A stretch of 64,000 bases of DNA from Thermoguttaceae bacterium. Its GTDB lineage: Bacteria; Planctomycetota; Planctomycetia; Pirellulales; Thermoguttaceae. Positions within the stretch are counted from its first letter, which is position 1. Every line of letters starts with the position of its first letter. Shown here one piece after another: positions 36,463 through 46,165 of this stretch. A model generated the notes under the pieces. The model was given only the letters and a program-made list of their open reading frames with translations, ran no database searches and was not told where the DNA came from. The position numbers and the translations under genes are program-made. The DNA is taken from contig JAGBDN010000009.1 in the NCBI GenBank assembly GCA_017937485.1, positions 16,364 through 80,363 on the forward strand, in the 5' to 3' direction.

Positions 36463-39400
36463 TCAGACGCCGGTTTTTTCGGCGTTCGAGCGGATCCACG
36501 GGAAGGCGAAACCGCGCGGATTTTTCAACAACGGCGTCTTTTCCGCGTCCGGCGCGGCGCCGCGAACGCTCGTCGCCGACGCTTTCGAGCGGGTTTGCTC
36601 GGAGGCGCGACTCGACGGAGCGCGTTTTGCGTCGGCGTCGGCGCTTTTTGTCGTCGACGTTTTGCGAGCGGTCGACGATTTCGCGTCGGTCGCTTTCGCG
36701 GTCGAGCGTTTCGCTTCCGCTTCGGCTTGGGCGACTTTCGCCGCGGTCGAGCGTTTTTCGGCGGAGGCGGAGCGGACGGCGTCGTCGCGTCGCGGCGAAC
36801 GTTCGGCCAAATCGTCGTCGTCCATCAGGATGAACGTCGGTTCGTCGTCGTTTTCCGTTTCGACGGCGGGGATCGCCGGGCGTCGCGACTCGGCGGCGGA
36901 GGTTCGCGAGGGATTTACGCGGGCGCCGGGCGTCGTTTTCGCCGTCGAGCTTCTCGGCGCGGAAGTTCGTTTCGTCGTCGGCGTCGGAAGCGTCGTTTGC
37001 GGACGTTTCTTATAATCGCGACTCGGGTCGTATTCCGGGACGTCTTCCAACTCGTTCATTTGATCCGGGTGAAGGAGATCGTTGACGATGTTGCGCGTCT
37101 TCTTCGTTTCGCGGCCTTGGTTGGTCGCGGCGTCGTAAAGGCCCATATCGCCGTTGATTTCCATCGCTTCGGAAAGGTTGACGTTCGTTTTGTCCATTTC
37201 GACGCGAACGATTTCCTCGAAATCTTCCGGCGTGCGCAAGATGCGCGGCGTCATCACGATGAGGAGTTCTTTGCGTTGTTCGCGCTCTTGGTCGTAACGG
37301 AAGAGCCAACCGAGTCCCGGAATATCCGACAGATACGGAACGCCGCGGCTGATTTTTTCCTTCGTCGAGGTCAACAAACCGCCGAGCATCACCGTTTCGC
37401 CGTTGCGGGCGCTGATCGCCGTCATCGCTTGGATCGTGTCGATCGATTGCGATTTGATGACTTCGCCGTCTTGCGAGTAAATCGGAACCGCGTCGGCGTC
37501 GTTCCCGAGCGACGATTTTTCGGCGCCGATTTCCATAACGACGCGACCGTCTTTCGTAACGCGCGGCGTAACGAGGAGAATCAGCCCGACCGGCGTGTCG
37601 GTCGTGTTCATTTGAACGCCGTAGTTGGTCGTCGTCGTGCCGTTGATGCGCGGGACGCGTTGACCGACGAGGATGAACGCCTGTTGGTTGTCCATCGCCG
37701 TAATTTGCGGACGGCTAAGGATTTGCAGACGGTTCTTCTCGCGGAGCGCGCGGAGCGTTACGTCGACCGAGCGGCTGCTGGCCGAGAGAACGAACCCGCC
37801 GTAACCGAGGGCCGAACTCGACGCGCCCATCCCGAAGTTGTTCAGGACTTGCCCGGCGATGTTCGTCGCGGGAACGCCGGAGTTCATATTCGTTCCGGGG
37901 CCGCCGCTTCCGACAATGTCGAAACCGGGCGTTCCGGTCGAACCGTTGTTCGTAATGAGGCTGCGGTCGAAGGACGACGCGTCTTGCAACCCGGCTTCGA
38001 TCCCGAATTCCTCTTGGTCGGTGAGGGTAACTTCGGCGATCAAGACCTGAATAACGACTTGCGGCGGGTCGGCGTCGAACGTTTTAATCATTTCGAGGAT
38101 TTTCTCGATATGTTCCGGCGACGCGCTGACGATGATCGAGTTCGAAATCGATTCCGGAATAACGATGACCTGCGATTCGTAAAGCTGGTACGTCGTCAAG
38201 ACTTCCGAAAGCGTTTCGAGCTGTTGCTTTTGCGCGAGGTAGTCGTCGATCGCCGTCGCGACGACGTCGGCGCGAATGTTGCGCAGTTGGACGACTTCTT
38301 CGACCCGTTCGGTCGCGTCTTGAACGTCGAGCGCGACGATGAGCGCGTCGACGATCGCGAGTTCGCGAGGCGCGGCGGCGGCGATGATGACGTTCGTGCG
38401 CGTGTCGATGGCGAAACGAACCGGAACGAACGTTTCTTCGCCTTCGGCTTGCGGAAGGGTCGGCGTCGCGAGGGCGTCGTCGCTCGTCGCGAGGAGCGAT
38501 TGGAGCGTTTGCATAATCGACGAAGCGTCGCCGTGTCGCACTTGGAAGAAGCGAATTTCCGCTTTTTTCGGCGCGACGTCGAGGACTTCGATGAGTTTTT
38601 CCATAAACTCCATACAGTCGGCCGGCGCGTTGACGATCAACTGATTGTGGTAAACGTCGGCGCTGACTTCGACGTCCATCATCACGCCCGATTGAATCAA
38701 GCGTTGGCCGCTTTCGTCGACGGAGAGAAGCTCGAGGACGGGGAACTTCGCCGCGTCGGTTTCGAGCGTCCCTTGTTTCGCCGGGAGGATCGCGTTTTGA
38801 ATCGTCGTCAAAATATCTTCCGCGAGGGAGTTTTTGAGCGGGAAAACGCGCGTCGTCAGTTTCGTCGCCGTCGTGTTGACGTCGAGTTCGACGAGGAGTT
38901 TTTCGATTTCAAGCCAATCGTTCGGCGACGCTTGGACGACGAGCGAGTTGGTGCGAACGTCGGTGAAGACGAGGATGCGCGGCGCGAACCCGCCGGTTCC
39001 GTCGACGAGCGGCGTCGGGAACGCGTCGGTAAGGAGCGCGGCGATTTCGGTCGCGGACGCGTGTTTCAAGCGAACGACGCGCAGCGTTCCGGTTCCTTCG
39101 GCGATCGGTTTGTCGAACACTTCGATCAAATTCTTCATATCCTCGAAGGCTTGCCCCCAGCCGACGACGAGGATCGCGTTCGGATTTTGCAACGCGTAGA
39201 ACATAACGCGACCTTGCTTCGTCGCGAACATTTCCGCGTAAAGTTTCGTCAAGACGCCGTGAAGCATCGCTCCGTCGACGTGGCGCATCATATAAACTTC
39301 GATCGTCGGGTCGGCGATTTTCGCCAGCTCTTCGATCTGCTCGATCATTTGTTTGATGCGTTCGAATTCCGCGTCGGTCGCGTTGTCGACGATAACGACG

Positions 39401-41289
39401 TCGAGTTCCGGGAGAACGAGCGGGACGAAGTCTTGAACGACGCCGACGCCCGGACGACCGTTTTCGTCCGTCGAGGCGAAGTCGCCGAGGTCGCCGAGCG
39501 GCGCGTCCGCCGAACCGAGCGCGTCCAAACCGACGGCTTCTTGGTGCGCGACTTGACGAATCGCGTTCGGAACGTTCGAGGCGAGCGCGGTTTCGAGCGA
39601 CGGAATCGACGGCGCGACGTTCGAGAAATACGGCGCGAAGCGAGCGAACGGCGTCGCGGCGTTCGTCGTCAAGCGGCGAACGGCGTCCGTTTGCGCGAGG
39701 TCGCGACCGAAGTCGCCGACGCCGCGGTTCAAACCGAGGGGCGCGACCGGGGCCGGCGTCGCTCCGCTTTCGAAAATTTGACGGATTTTGTTCGAGTCGC
39801 CGTATCGAATCGGGATGAAGCGGCGAACGACGCCGGTCGCCGGCGGCGGCTGATCCATCGCGCGGAGCAAAACGAGCATTTGCGAACAGAGCGCGGCGTC
39901 GCCGTCGAGCGCGATCGCGTTACGTTTGGCGTCGAAGTCGACGTCGCAAACGCGGACGGTCGATTCGTCGGGCGTTTGACGCTTAACGAAGCGATAGGTC
40001 GCGGTTTGCGTCGCGGCGTTCGCGTTTTCGAGTTTTTGGAAACGTTCGCCGAAGAGGCGGGTCAACGCGTCCAGCAACTCGGTCGCTTTGCGGTATTGCG
40101 GTTCGTAGACGTCGTTCGCGGAGCCGGAAACGGCGGGCGCGGCGAAGCGCGGCGCCGGGGTCGCGCCGCCGAACGCTTGGCGAGCGACGCGGAGGCCGGT
40201 CGGTTCGGTCGAGTCGACGCCGTCGATCGGGCGCAAAACGCCGGTCGCGACGCGCGGGTCCGGTTGACCGGGCGCGAGCGTCGTCGGGTAAATGTCGAGC
40301 GACGCGAAATATTTTTGGACGGCGCGTTGGAGTTTGCGGTTCGTGTGAACGACGATCGTGCCGAGTTGGCGGTCGACGCTGAACGCGATTTCCGAAATCG
40401 ACGAGAACTCGCGACGAGCGAGCGCTTCGATTTCGTCGACGCGCGTCGGCAAGCAACGGTACGAAACGATCTCGAGCGCCGAGTCTTCGCGGGGCGCGAC
40501 CGCCGGAGCGGCGGAACCCGGGAGCGGCGGCGCGAGCGTCGAAACGTTCTCGTCGGCGACTTCGGAACCGAAAACGACCGCTTCGTTTTGCGGCGGCAAA
40601 ATCGCGGCGTCGGCGTCGTAAGCGACGCTAACGAACGCGTTGCGTTCCGGATCGTAGTATTTTTCGTTCGAAGCGCGACCGCGATCTTCGTATCCGGACG
40701 TCGGCGCGACGCGTTTCGGCGCGTCTTCGCGTTCGACGAAACCGGCGGTCGCGACGAATTGATAGCGTCCGGCGACGTGCGCGTCGTAATCGTCGCGATC
40801 GAATTGCTTCAAGAGCTCGTCGACGACGTTAATCGACGCTTCGGGGCCGTAAACGGTGATTTCGTTCGCTTTTTCGTCGTAGCGCCAAAACGTTTGGCTC
40901 CGCAGCGAATCCGGGAGAAGGCGGCTGAAGTAACCGCCGAGGAGCGCCGCGTCGGCTTTGTCCGGAGCCGCGAACGTCTTTTGAACGCAACGCCCGTTTT
41001 TCGTCGAGAGATTCGAGCGGTCGGGCGCGGACGCCGACGGCGTTTTCGACGTTTTCGCGGCGCTAGCGTAAGCGGAGCGTTGGGTCGAAGCGGGTTTCGA
41101 ATCGGACGAAGAAGGGCGATTTTGCGCTCGAAGATCGGCGTTCGAGAGCGCGAGGAGACCGCCGAGCGCGACCGCGAACGCCGCCGCGCGCAAAACGGCG
41201 AACGTTCGACGAGGCGAGCGTTCGTTTGCGTCGCGACGAGGCCGTCGGTCTCGCCGGAAAAACTTTCGCATTTGTTGCTGTTTTAACAT
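36463..41289 (-). CDS. Giant secretin-like outer-membrane protein
   Basis: 1608 residues. A signal anchor (AAAFAVALGGLLALSNADLRAQ) precedes an unusually long N-terminus with about seven N0/N1-type modules. Visible repeats of these are 'LRVVRLKHASATEIAALLTD', 'RVFPLKNSLAEDILTTIQ', 'IRFFQVRHGDASSIMQTLQS' and 'EVVQLRNIRADVVATAIDD'. The secretin core (about 1100-1400) has 'VVIQVLIAEVTLTDQEEFGI', 'LQILSRPQITAMDNQQAFI', 'GLILLVTPRVTKDGRVVMEI', 'GETVMLGGLLTSTKEKISRG', VPYLSDIPGLGWLF and 'ELLIVMTPRILRT'. A Thr/Arg/Ala/Ser-rich tail of about 200 residues follows. Type II secretion GspD has about 650 residues. No other secretion genes are in the window. Confidence 0.93.
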   Translation of the reverse strand: MLKQQQMRKFFRRDRRPRRDANERSPRRTFAVLRAAAFAVALGGLLALSNADLRAQNRPSSSDSKPASTQRSAYASAAKTSKTPSASAPDRSNLSTKNGRCVQKTFAAPDKADAALLGGYFSRLLPDSLRSQTFWRYDEKANEITVYGPEASINVVDELLKQFDRDDYDAHVAGRYQFVATAGFVEREDAPKRVAPTSGYEDRGRASNEKYYDPERNAFVSVAYDADAAILPPQNEAVVFGSEVADENVSTLAPPLPGSAAPAVAPREDSALEIVSYRCLPTRVDEIEALARREFSSISEIAFSVDRQLGTIVVHTNRKLQRAVQKYFASLDIYPTTLAPGQPDPRVATGVLRPIDGVDSTEPTGLRVARQAFGGATPAPRFAAPAVSGSANDVYEPQYRKATELLDALTRLFGERFQKLENANAATQTATYRFVKRQTPDESTVRVCDVDFDAKRNAIALDGDAALCSQMLVLLRAMDQPPPATGVVRRFIPIRYGDSNKIRQIFESGATPAPVAPLGLNRGVGDFGRDLAQTDAVRRLTTNAATPFARFAPYFSNVAPSIPSLETALASNVPNAIRQVAHQEAVGLDALGSADAPLGDLGDFASTDENGRPGVGVVQDFVPLVLPELDVVIVDNATDAEFERIKQMIEQIEELAKIADPTIEVYMMRHVDGAMLHGVLTKLYAEMFATKQGRVMFYALQNPNAILVVGWGQAFEDMKNLIEVFDKPIAEGTGTLRVVRLKHASATEIAALLTDAFPTPLVDGTGGFAPRILVFTDVRTNSLVVQASPNDWLEIEKLLVELDVNTTATKLTTRVFPLKNSLAEDILTTIQNAILPAKQGTLETDAAKFPVLELLSVDESGQRLIQSGVMMDVEVSADVYHNQLIVNAPADCMEFMEKLIEVLDVAPKKAEIRFFQVRHGDASSIMQTLQSLLATSDDALATPTLPQAEGEETFVPVRFAIDTRTNVIIAAAAPRELAIVDALIVALDVQDATERVEEVVQLRNIRADVVATAIDDYLAQKQQLETLSEVLTTYQLYESQVIVIPESISNSIIVSASPEHIEKILEMIKTFDADPPQVVIQVLIAEVTLTDQEEFGIEAGLQDASSFDRSLITNNGSTGTPGFDIVGSGGPGTNMNSGVPATNIAGQVLNNFGMGASSSALGYGGFVLSASSRSVDVTLRALREKNRLQILSRPQITAMDNQQAFILVGQRVPRINGTTTTNYGVQMNTTDTPVGLILLVTPRVTKDGRVVMEIGAEKSSLGNDADAVPIYSQDGEVIKSQSIDTIQAMTAISARNGETVMLGGLLTSTKEKISRGVPYLSDIPGLGWLFRYDQEREQRKELLIVMTPRILRTPEDFEEIVRVEMDKTNVNLSEAMEINGDMGLYDAATNQGRETKKTRNIVNDLLHPDQMNELEDVPEYDPSRDYKKRPQTTLPTPTTKRTSAPRSSTAKTTPGARVNPSRTSAAESRRPAIPAVETENDDEPTFILMDDDDLAERSPRRDDAVRSASAEKRSTAAKVAQAEAEAKRSTAKATDAKSSTARKTSTTKSADADAKRAPSSRASEQTRSKASATSVRGAAPDAEKTPLLKNPRGFAFPWIRSNAEKTGV

Positions 41290-41819
41290 AACCGTAACTC
41301 TTGTTTCTGGCGACGCGGGCGCTTCGACCGTCGAGCGGCGGCGAAACGCGGGCGGCGCTTTGCAAACAAACTATCGACGCGTAAAATTCGACGCCGAAAC
41401 GAGAACCGTCGCAAGGACGGAACGCTTTTCGGTCGAGTCGGGGCCCGACGGGGGCAGGCGCTCTCGTCGCGAAAAACGGAGCGACGGTCGAGCGGACTCG
41501 CGGCGCGTCGACGGAAAAGTCGACGGCGGTCGGTTTTTAGGGGCGTCGATAGAACGTCCTAAAATTCTATGCGCGCCAATAGTAAACGAAAAAAGGAAAG
41601 CGTTCAAGAGCATTTTTTAACGTCGGCGGTAAATTTTGACGTTTTTTTCGATTTTTAGCGCGGCGCGGCGGACGAGCGGCGAGAAAAGAAACGGTTGCGA
41701 ATCGAGCGAGAGAACGCGCCGCTTAAGAACGCGTTAAAATGGGAAAGACGAGGAAAATGGGCCGTCGGCGCGACGCGAGCGGGAAAACGTCGCGTCGCGC
41801 CGAGTTCGGGCGGGAAACG
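41290..41819. other. Intergenic region between the helicase and secretin genes
   Basis: 530 bases downstream of the UvrD/PcrA gene and upstream of the secretin gene (both minus). A moderately AT-rich part lies at 41560-41660. No supported gene. Confidence 0.4.
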
Positions 41820-44744
41820 TCAACGTCCGCGACCGACCGCGACGAGCGAAAGTTCCGGGTCGACGAGGGGCAAGTCGACTTCGCCGACGCCGGAAAGGAA
41901 CGAAATCGTCGCGACGCGGTCGAAGGACGGGCCGGAAAGCGCCTTGACGACGCCGACGCCGAAGCGCCGGTGCCGAACGAAGGAGTTGACGGCGACCCGT
42001 TTGAGCGCGTCCGCGTCCCGTTCGACGTCGGGGGAAGCGTCGTCGGAGCGGAGCGCGGCGCCGGTCGAGACGGCGGACGGCGCGACCGGGCGCGGCGTTT
42101 TTTTCGGTTTCGGCGCGGGCGCTTCGAACGGAACGTCGTCGAAATCGGCGGCGTCGGACGGCGTCGGAACGAACGGACGGCGCTTCATACCGCGCGGCGC
42201 CGCGACCGCTCGCGGGACGCCGTCGTCGTCGACGCGAATTTCCGTTTCGCCGTCGTAATCGCCGATTTTGCCGACCGGCGGCTCGTCGGCGTCGAACGGC
42301 GCGTCGGAAAAGTCGGCGGGATCGTCGAAGTCGAGCGCGGACGAGTCGAATTCGAGGTCGTTTTCCGGCGCTTCCTGCGAAAAATCGTCGACCGGCTCCG
42401 CGTCGACGCAGTCGTCGAAGTCGGCGTCGGCGAAATCGGCGCGACCGCGTCGGCGGCGTTGGGAAGCGTCGAAATCGTCGACGAACCCGTCGTCGGCGAA
42501 ACGACGCGGATAACCGGCGCCGCGTCGGCGTCCGGCGTTGCGCGGGGCGCGTCCGTCGACGCGGAAAACCTCCTCTTCCGGCTCGCGGTCGACGCCCTCT
42601 TCCCAAAGCGCTTGGCGTTGCGAACGACCGTCTTGACGCGGGAACATCTTCGGAACGGCGATTTTCGCGTCCGGGTTCTCGGCGGCGGCGTTTTCGAGCG
42701 ATTGGCGCCAATCTTCGACCGACTCGAACGAGTCGACGCCGTCTTTCGGGAACTCGAAAAGGAAACGGCTGACCATCGCCGGGGAAAAACTCCCGCGGAA
42801 CTCGCGAAACCGCGTCCGCGAGAGGCGCAACTCTTCTTCGGCGCGCGTCAACCCGACGAACAAAAGGCGGCGCTCCTCTTCGAGCTGGCGTTTGTCGTGA
42901 AGCGACCGCTCGTGCGGAAGGACGCCGTCCTCGACCGCGACGAGGTAAACGACCGGAAATTCGAGTCCTTTGGCCGCGTGCAGCGTCATTAACGAAACGC
43001 GGTCGTCGTTTTCGTCCCAAGAATCGACGTCGTTGACGAGCGCGATCTGTTCGAGGAAGCGGCCGAGCTTGTCGTTCGAGCGCGGCTTCTCCGGGAAGAG
43101 CGGAACCGGCAGGTCTTCCTCTTTTTCGTTGCGGCAGTCGGCGTCGAATTCGCGGACTTCCGAGAGGAGTTCCTGAACGTTGGCGAGACGCTGGGCGTCC
43201 TCTTCCGTTTTCGCCGCGTCGCGGAGATATTCGACGTATTTTGTTTCGTTTAAGATGTGCGATAAAACGACTTCGAGGTCTTCTCCGGCGGCGAGGGTCG
43301 CGCTCGCTTTGTCGACGAGCGAAACGAAGGAGGCGATCGCCTTTTGCGCTTTCGTCGAGACGCCGGCGACGCGACCGACGGCGCGGGCCGCGTCGAAGAG
43401 CGTCGCGTTGTTTTCGGCGGCGAAATTTTCGAGTCGATTCAGCGTAACGCGACCGACGCCGCGCGCCGGGAGATTAATGACGCGGCGGAACGAAACGACG
43501 TCGTTCGGGTTGTGAATCAACTGCAGGTAAGCGCAAAGGTCTTTCACTTCCTTGCGGTTGAAGAACTCGAGTCCGCGAACGAGCTGGAACGGAACGCCGT
43601 ACCGCTTCAAGGCGTATTCGAGGTTCCGCGAGAGCGCGTTCATTCGGTAAAAAACGGCGTAATCGCGAGGGCGGCGCTTCCCGGACGCGACCTCGGCGGC
43701 GATTTCCGCGGCGATCGCCTCCGCCTCTTCCTGTTGGTCGAGACATTGCAAAACGCGGGGGGCGACGCCTTCGTCGCGCTCGGTGTAAAGGTCTTTGTCC
43801 TTGCGGAAAAGGTTGTGCTTGATGAGCGCGTCGGCGACCCGGAGAACGCTCTTGTCGCTCCGATAGTTTTGCTCGAGCCGAACGACTTTCGCGTCTTCGA
43901 AATCTTGCTCGAAATTCAAAATGTTTTGAATGTTCGCGCCGCGCCAACCGTAAATCGACTGGTCGGGGTCGCCGGTAACGGCAAGGTTCGGGTAGTCGAT
44001 GGAGAGCGCCCGAGCGATGGCGTACTGGACGACGTTCGTGTCTTGGTACTCGTCGACGAGAATGTAACGGAAGCGGCGGTCGAGGTGAGCGCGGATTTCC
44101 TCGTTCTCTTTAAGGAGAACCGCGACGTGAAAGAGGAGGTCGTCGAAGTCGACGGCGTTCGCTCGGCGGAGCGCGTCTTGGTAAGCGGGGTAAACTTCCT
44201 CGACGATCTTGCCGAGGAGGCTTCCTTCTTTCGCGCAGTACTCCGACGCGGCGACGAGCGAGTTTTTCGCCCAACCGATCGCGGAGGCGATTTTCGGCAG
44301 GTCGACGCCGTTCGGGAGGTCGCGCTTGCCGACGACTTCTTCGAGGAGCTTCTTGCTTTGGTCGACGTCGTAAATGACGTAATTCTCTTGGAGCCCGACT
44401 TGCGGCGCGTAATAGCGGAGCAAATAGGCGCAGAAGCGGTGAAAGGTGCCGATCCAAACCCGCGAGCCCGGCGAGAGCGTTTGGAGACGCGTTTTCATCT
44501 CGTCGGCCGCTTTGTTGGTGAACGTGAGGGCGGCGATTTGCGAGTCGCGGACGCCGTTTTCCATCAGCCAAGCGATTCGGTGCGTAACGACGCGGGTCTT
44601 GCCGCTTCCGGGCCCGGCCAAAACGAGGAGCGGGCCGTCTTTATGCGTCGTCGCTTCGCGTTGAGCGTCGTTGAGACCGATTAGAAGACGGTCGGCGTTC
44701 GAGGCGGCGGACGGGCGTTCGGCGAAAGGCGTCGAGTCGGACAT
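41820..44744 (-). CDS. pcrA: UvrD/PcrA family 3'-5' DNA helicase with acidic C-terminal region
   Basis: 974 residues. An SF1A helicase for repair and replication: motif I LVLAGPGSGKTR (about 40-51), 'LLVDEYQDTN' (written here as ILVDEYQDTN), 'AVTGDPDQSIYGWRGA', 'VRLEQNYRSDKS', 'LMTLHAAKGLEFPVVYLVAVE' and VGLTRAEEELRLS, all in order. The start follows an in-frame 245-residue stretch that is not family-like. From about residue 690 to 900 it has an Asp/Glu/Arg-rich, disordered-looking region not found in PcrA. The very end, GVGVVKALSGPSFDRVATISF, is the RNA-polymerase-binding Tudor-like domain of PcrA. Confidence 0.96.
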   Translation of the reverse strand: MSDSTPFAERPSAASNADRLLIGLNDAQREATTHKDGPLLVLAGPGSGKTRVVTHRIAWLMENGVRDSQIAALTFTNKAADEMKTRLQTLSPGSRVWIGTFHRFCAYLLRYYAPQVGLQENYVIYDVDQSKKLLEEVVGKRDLPNGVDLPKIASAIGWAKNSLVAASEYCAKEGSLLGKIVEEVYPAYQDALRRANAVDFDDLLFHVAVLLKENEEIRAHLDRRFRYILVDEYQDTNVVQYAIARALSIDYPNLAVTGDPDQSIYGWRGANIQNILNFEQDFEDAKVVRLEQNYRSDKSVLRVADALIKHNLFRKDKDLYTERDEGVAPRVLQCLDQQEEAEAIAAEIAAEVASGKRRPRDYAVFYRMNALSRNLEYALKRYGVPFQLVRGLEFFNRKEVKDLCAYLQLIHNPNDVVSFRRVINLPARGVGRVTLNRLENFAAENNATLFDAARAVGRVAGVSTKAQKAIASFVSLVDKASATLAAGEDLEVVLSHILNETKYVEYLRDAAKTEEDAQRLANVQELLSEVREFDADCRNEKEEDLPVPLFPEKPRSNDKLGRFLEQIALVNDVDSWDENDDRVSLMTLHAAKGLEFPVVYLVAVEDGVLPHERSLHDKRQLEEERRLLFVGLTRAEEELRLSRTRFREFRGSFSPAMVSRFLFEFPKDGVDSFESVEDWRQSLENAAAENPDAKIAVPKMFPRQDGRSQRQALWEEGVDREPEEEVFRVDGRAPRNAGRRRGAGYPRRFADDGFVDDFDASQRRRRGRADFADADFDDCVDAEPVDDFSQEAPENDLEFDSSALDFDDPADFSDAPFDADEPPVGKIGDYDGETEIRVDDDGVPRAVAAPRGMKRRPFVPTPSDAADFDDVPFEAPAPKPKKTPRPVAPSAVSTGAALRSDDASPDVERDADALKRVAVNSFVRHRRFGVGVVKALSGPSFDRVATISFLSGVGEVDLPLVDPELSLVAVGRGR

Positions 44745-44860
44745 ATCGGGCGGCGGGCGGAAAAAAACGGAGGAAAACGGCGAACGGGGTAAAATAGGCG
44801 AAATGAAAAAGACGGCGAAACGGTCGCGTCGACCGCGTTCGTCGGCGATTCTTTCATTAA

Positions 44861-44891
44861 TATATAATAGTCGTTCGCGGAAATTTTTCAA
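44861..44891 (-). promoter_or_regulatory. Candidate promoter of pcrA
   Basis: On the minus strand TTGAAA (44886-44891), a 19-nt spacer and TATATA (44861-44866), about 115 nt before the start. The -10 lies in an AT-rich near-palindrome like those upstream of ffh and the porin gene. Confidence 0.4.
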
Positions 44892-44953
44892 GGACGGCGC
44901 CGACGCGATTTTTCGAGTCGGCGCGATTTGGCGGGTTGGAGGGACGGGGAGAA

Positions 44954-45000
44954 ACGCGGCGTTTGAAAGGGACGCGGCGTTTAAAGAAAACGCGGCGTTT
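44954..45000. repeat. Short tandem repeat, 18-bp period
   Basis: Three copies of ACGCGGCGTTT at 44954, 44972 and 44990 with A/G-rich spacers, in the gap after the DUF1573 gene and before pcrA. Confidence 0.7.
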
Positions 45001-45043
45001 AGGCAAGTTGGGCGGTTTGTGTCGTTTGAGCGACGTCGGGGCG

Positions 45044-46165
45044 TTATTTCGGCGTTTCGGACGGGGCGAGCGTTTCGTCGAGGAAGGCGAACGCGTCGAA
45101 AGCGGCGGCGCGACCGTCGGTCGTTTCGACGACGAACCGCGTTCGGAGCGAGTCGGCGTTCGGCGCAAGACGCGTCGGGTCGAAAACGACCGGAACGACG
45201 AGAACGAACGGCGCGGCGGATTCGGCGTCGGGGACGGGATCGACCGTCGGGTTCGGCGCGGGCGCGTCGGGGATTCGGGCCGAAAACGCGGCGTCCGGCG
45301 ACTCGACCCGAGCGAGCGAAAACGGTCGGCTCGACGCGACGACGACGTTCTTGACGACCGGAGCGCCGGAGCGGAACGCCGAGAAGTTCAGCGTCGACGG
45401 CGAAACGGAAAGACCCGGGCGAACCGTTCCTTCGACCGAAAGCGTCGTCGGCGCTCGACGCGTCGAACCGTCCGACCAAAGAGAAACGACCGCGTCGAAC
45501 GGCCCGACCGGCGCGCTTTCGTCGACCGAAACGAGCAGGGGCGTCGCTCGCTCCGCTCCGACTCGGCGCGGCGTTTCGAGTCGAACCGAAACGAACGGCG
45601 TCGACGATTCGGCGCGAACGATTCGCTCGCCGAGGGGCGCGAAAACGACCGCTCGGCGGCTGCGCTTCGGGGCGTTTTCCGGCGTCGCGAGTTCGTCGAC
45701 GAGGAAGTTCAAGCGCGGCGGCTCGACCCGAACGTCGTCGACGATAAGAGCGCGAACGCGGAGCGGGATTTCGATTCGCTCCGGTCGACTCGCGGCGGCG
45801 AAGTAAACGAAAACGGTCGCGTCGCGAACGCCGGTGAAACGAACCGCGTCCAATTCGACGACGACCGCCGCGCCGTCGCCCGGTTCGAACGTCTTTTGTT
45901 TCGGAACGAAAACGCGAACGCAGCCGCAGCTCGCCCGGGCGCCGAGAAGACGAATCGACTCGCTCGAAGCGTTGACGAACGGGAACGCTCGTCGAGCGAA
46001 CGAACCGCGCGGAACGTTTTGGAAGTTTTGCTCCGTTTGCGCGAAAAACGTTCGGGAAACCGCGTCGCCTTGCGCGAAACTTCGCGGAAAAACGGCGAAG
46101 TCGGTAAAAATAGCGAAAACGGCGAAAATAAACAAGACGGAAACGGCGGGTTTTACGCGACGCAT
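45044..46165 (-). CDS. Exported DUF1573-domain protein
   Basis: 373 residues. AAAGGG lies 8 nt before the ATG. A signal segment (AVSVLFIFAVFAIFTDFA) is followed by a DUF1573 Ig-like sandwich: 'GSFARRAFPFVNASSESIRL', then 'ASCGCVRVFVPKQKTFEPGD', the CGC signature, and 'VVVELDAVRFTGV'. Later regions 'RPGLSVSPSTLNFSAFRSGA' and 'FVLVVPVVFDPTRL' look like further sandwich domains. Planctomycetes have many such proteins, mostly envelope-associated and uncharacterised. On the same strand and upstream of pcrA. Confidence 0.82.
   Translation of the reverse strand: MRRVKPAVSVLFIFAVFAIFTDFAVFPRSFAQGDAVSRTFFAQTEQNFQNVPRGSFARRAFPFVNASSESIRLLGARASCGCVRVFVPKQKTFEPGDGAAVVVELDAVRFTGVRDATVFVYFAAASRPERIEIPLRVRALIVDDVRVEPPRLNFLVDELATPENAPKRSRRAVVFAPLGERIVRAESSTPFVSVRLETPRRVGAERATPLLVSVDESAPVGPFDAVVSLWSDGSTRRAPTTLSVEGTVRPGLSVSPSTLNFSAFRSGAPVVKNVVVASSRPFSLARVESPDAAFSARIPDAPAPNPTVDPVPDAESAAPFVLVVPVVFDPTRLAPNADSLRTRFVVETTDGRAAAFDAFAFLDETLAPSETPK

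Noticed and set aside
36235..41286. A 1683-residue open frame on the plus strand opposite the secretin
   Set aside because: Same cause as above; the minus strand carries a full secretin core, whereas this frame is Arg/Asp/Val repeats with no family signal.
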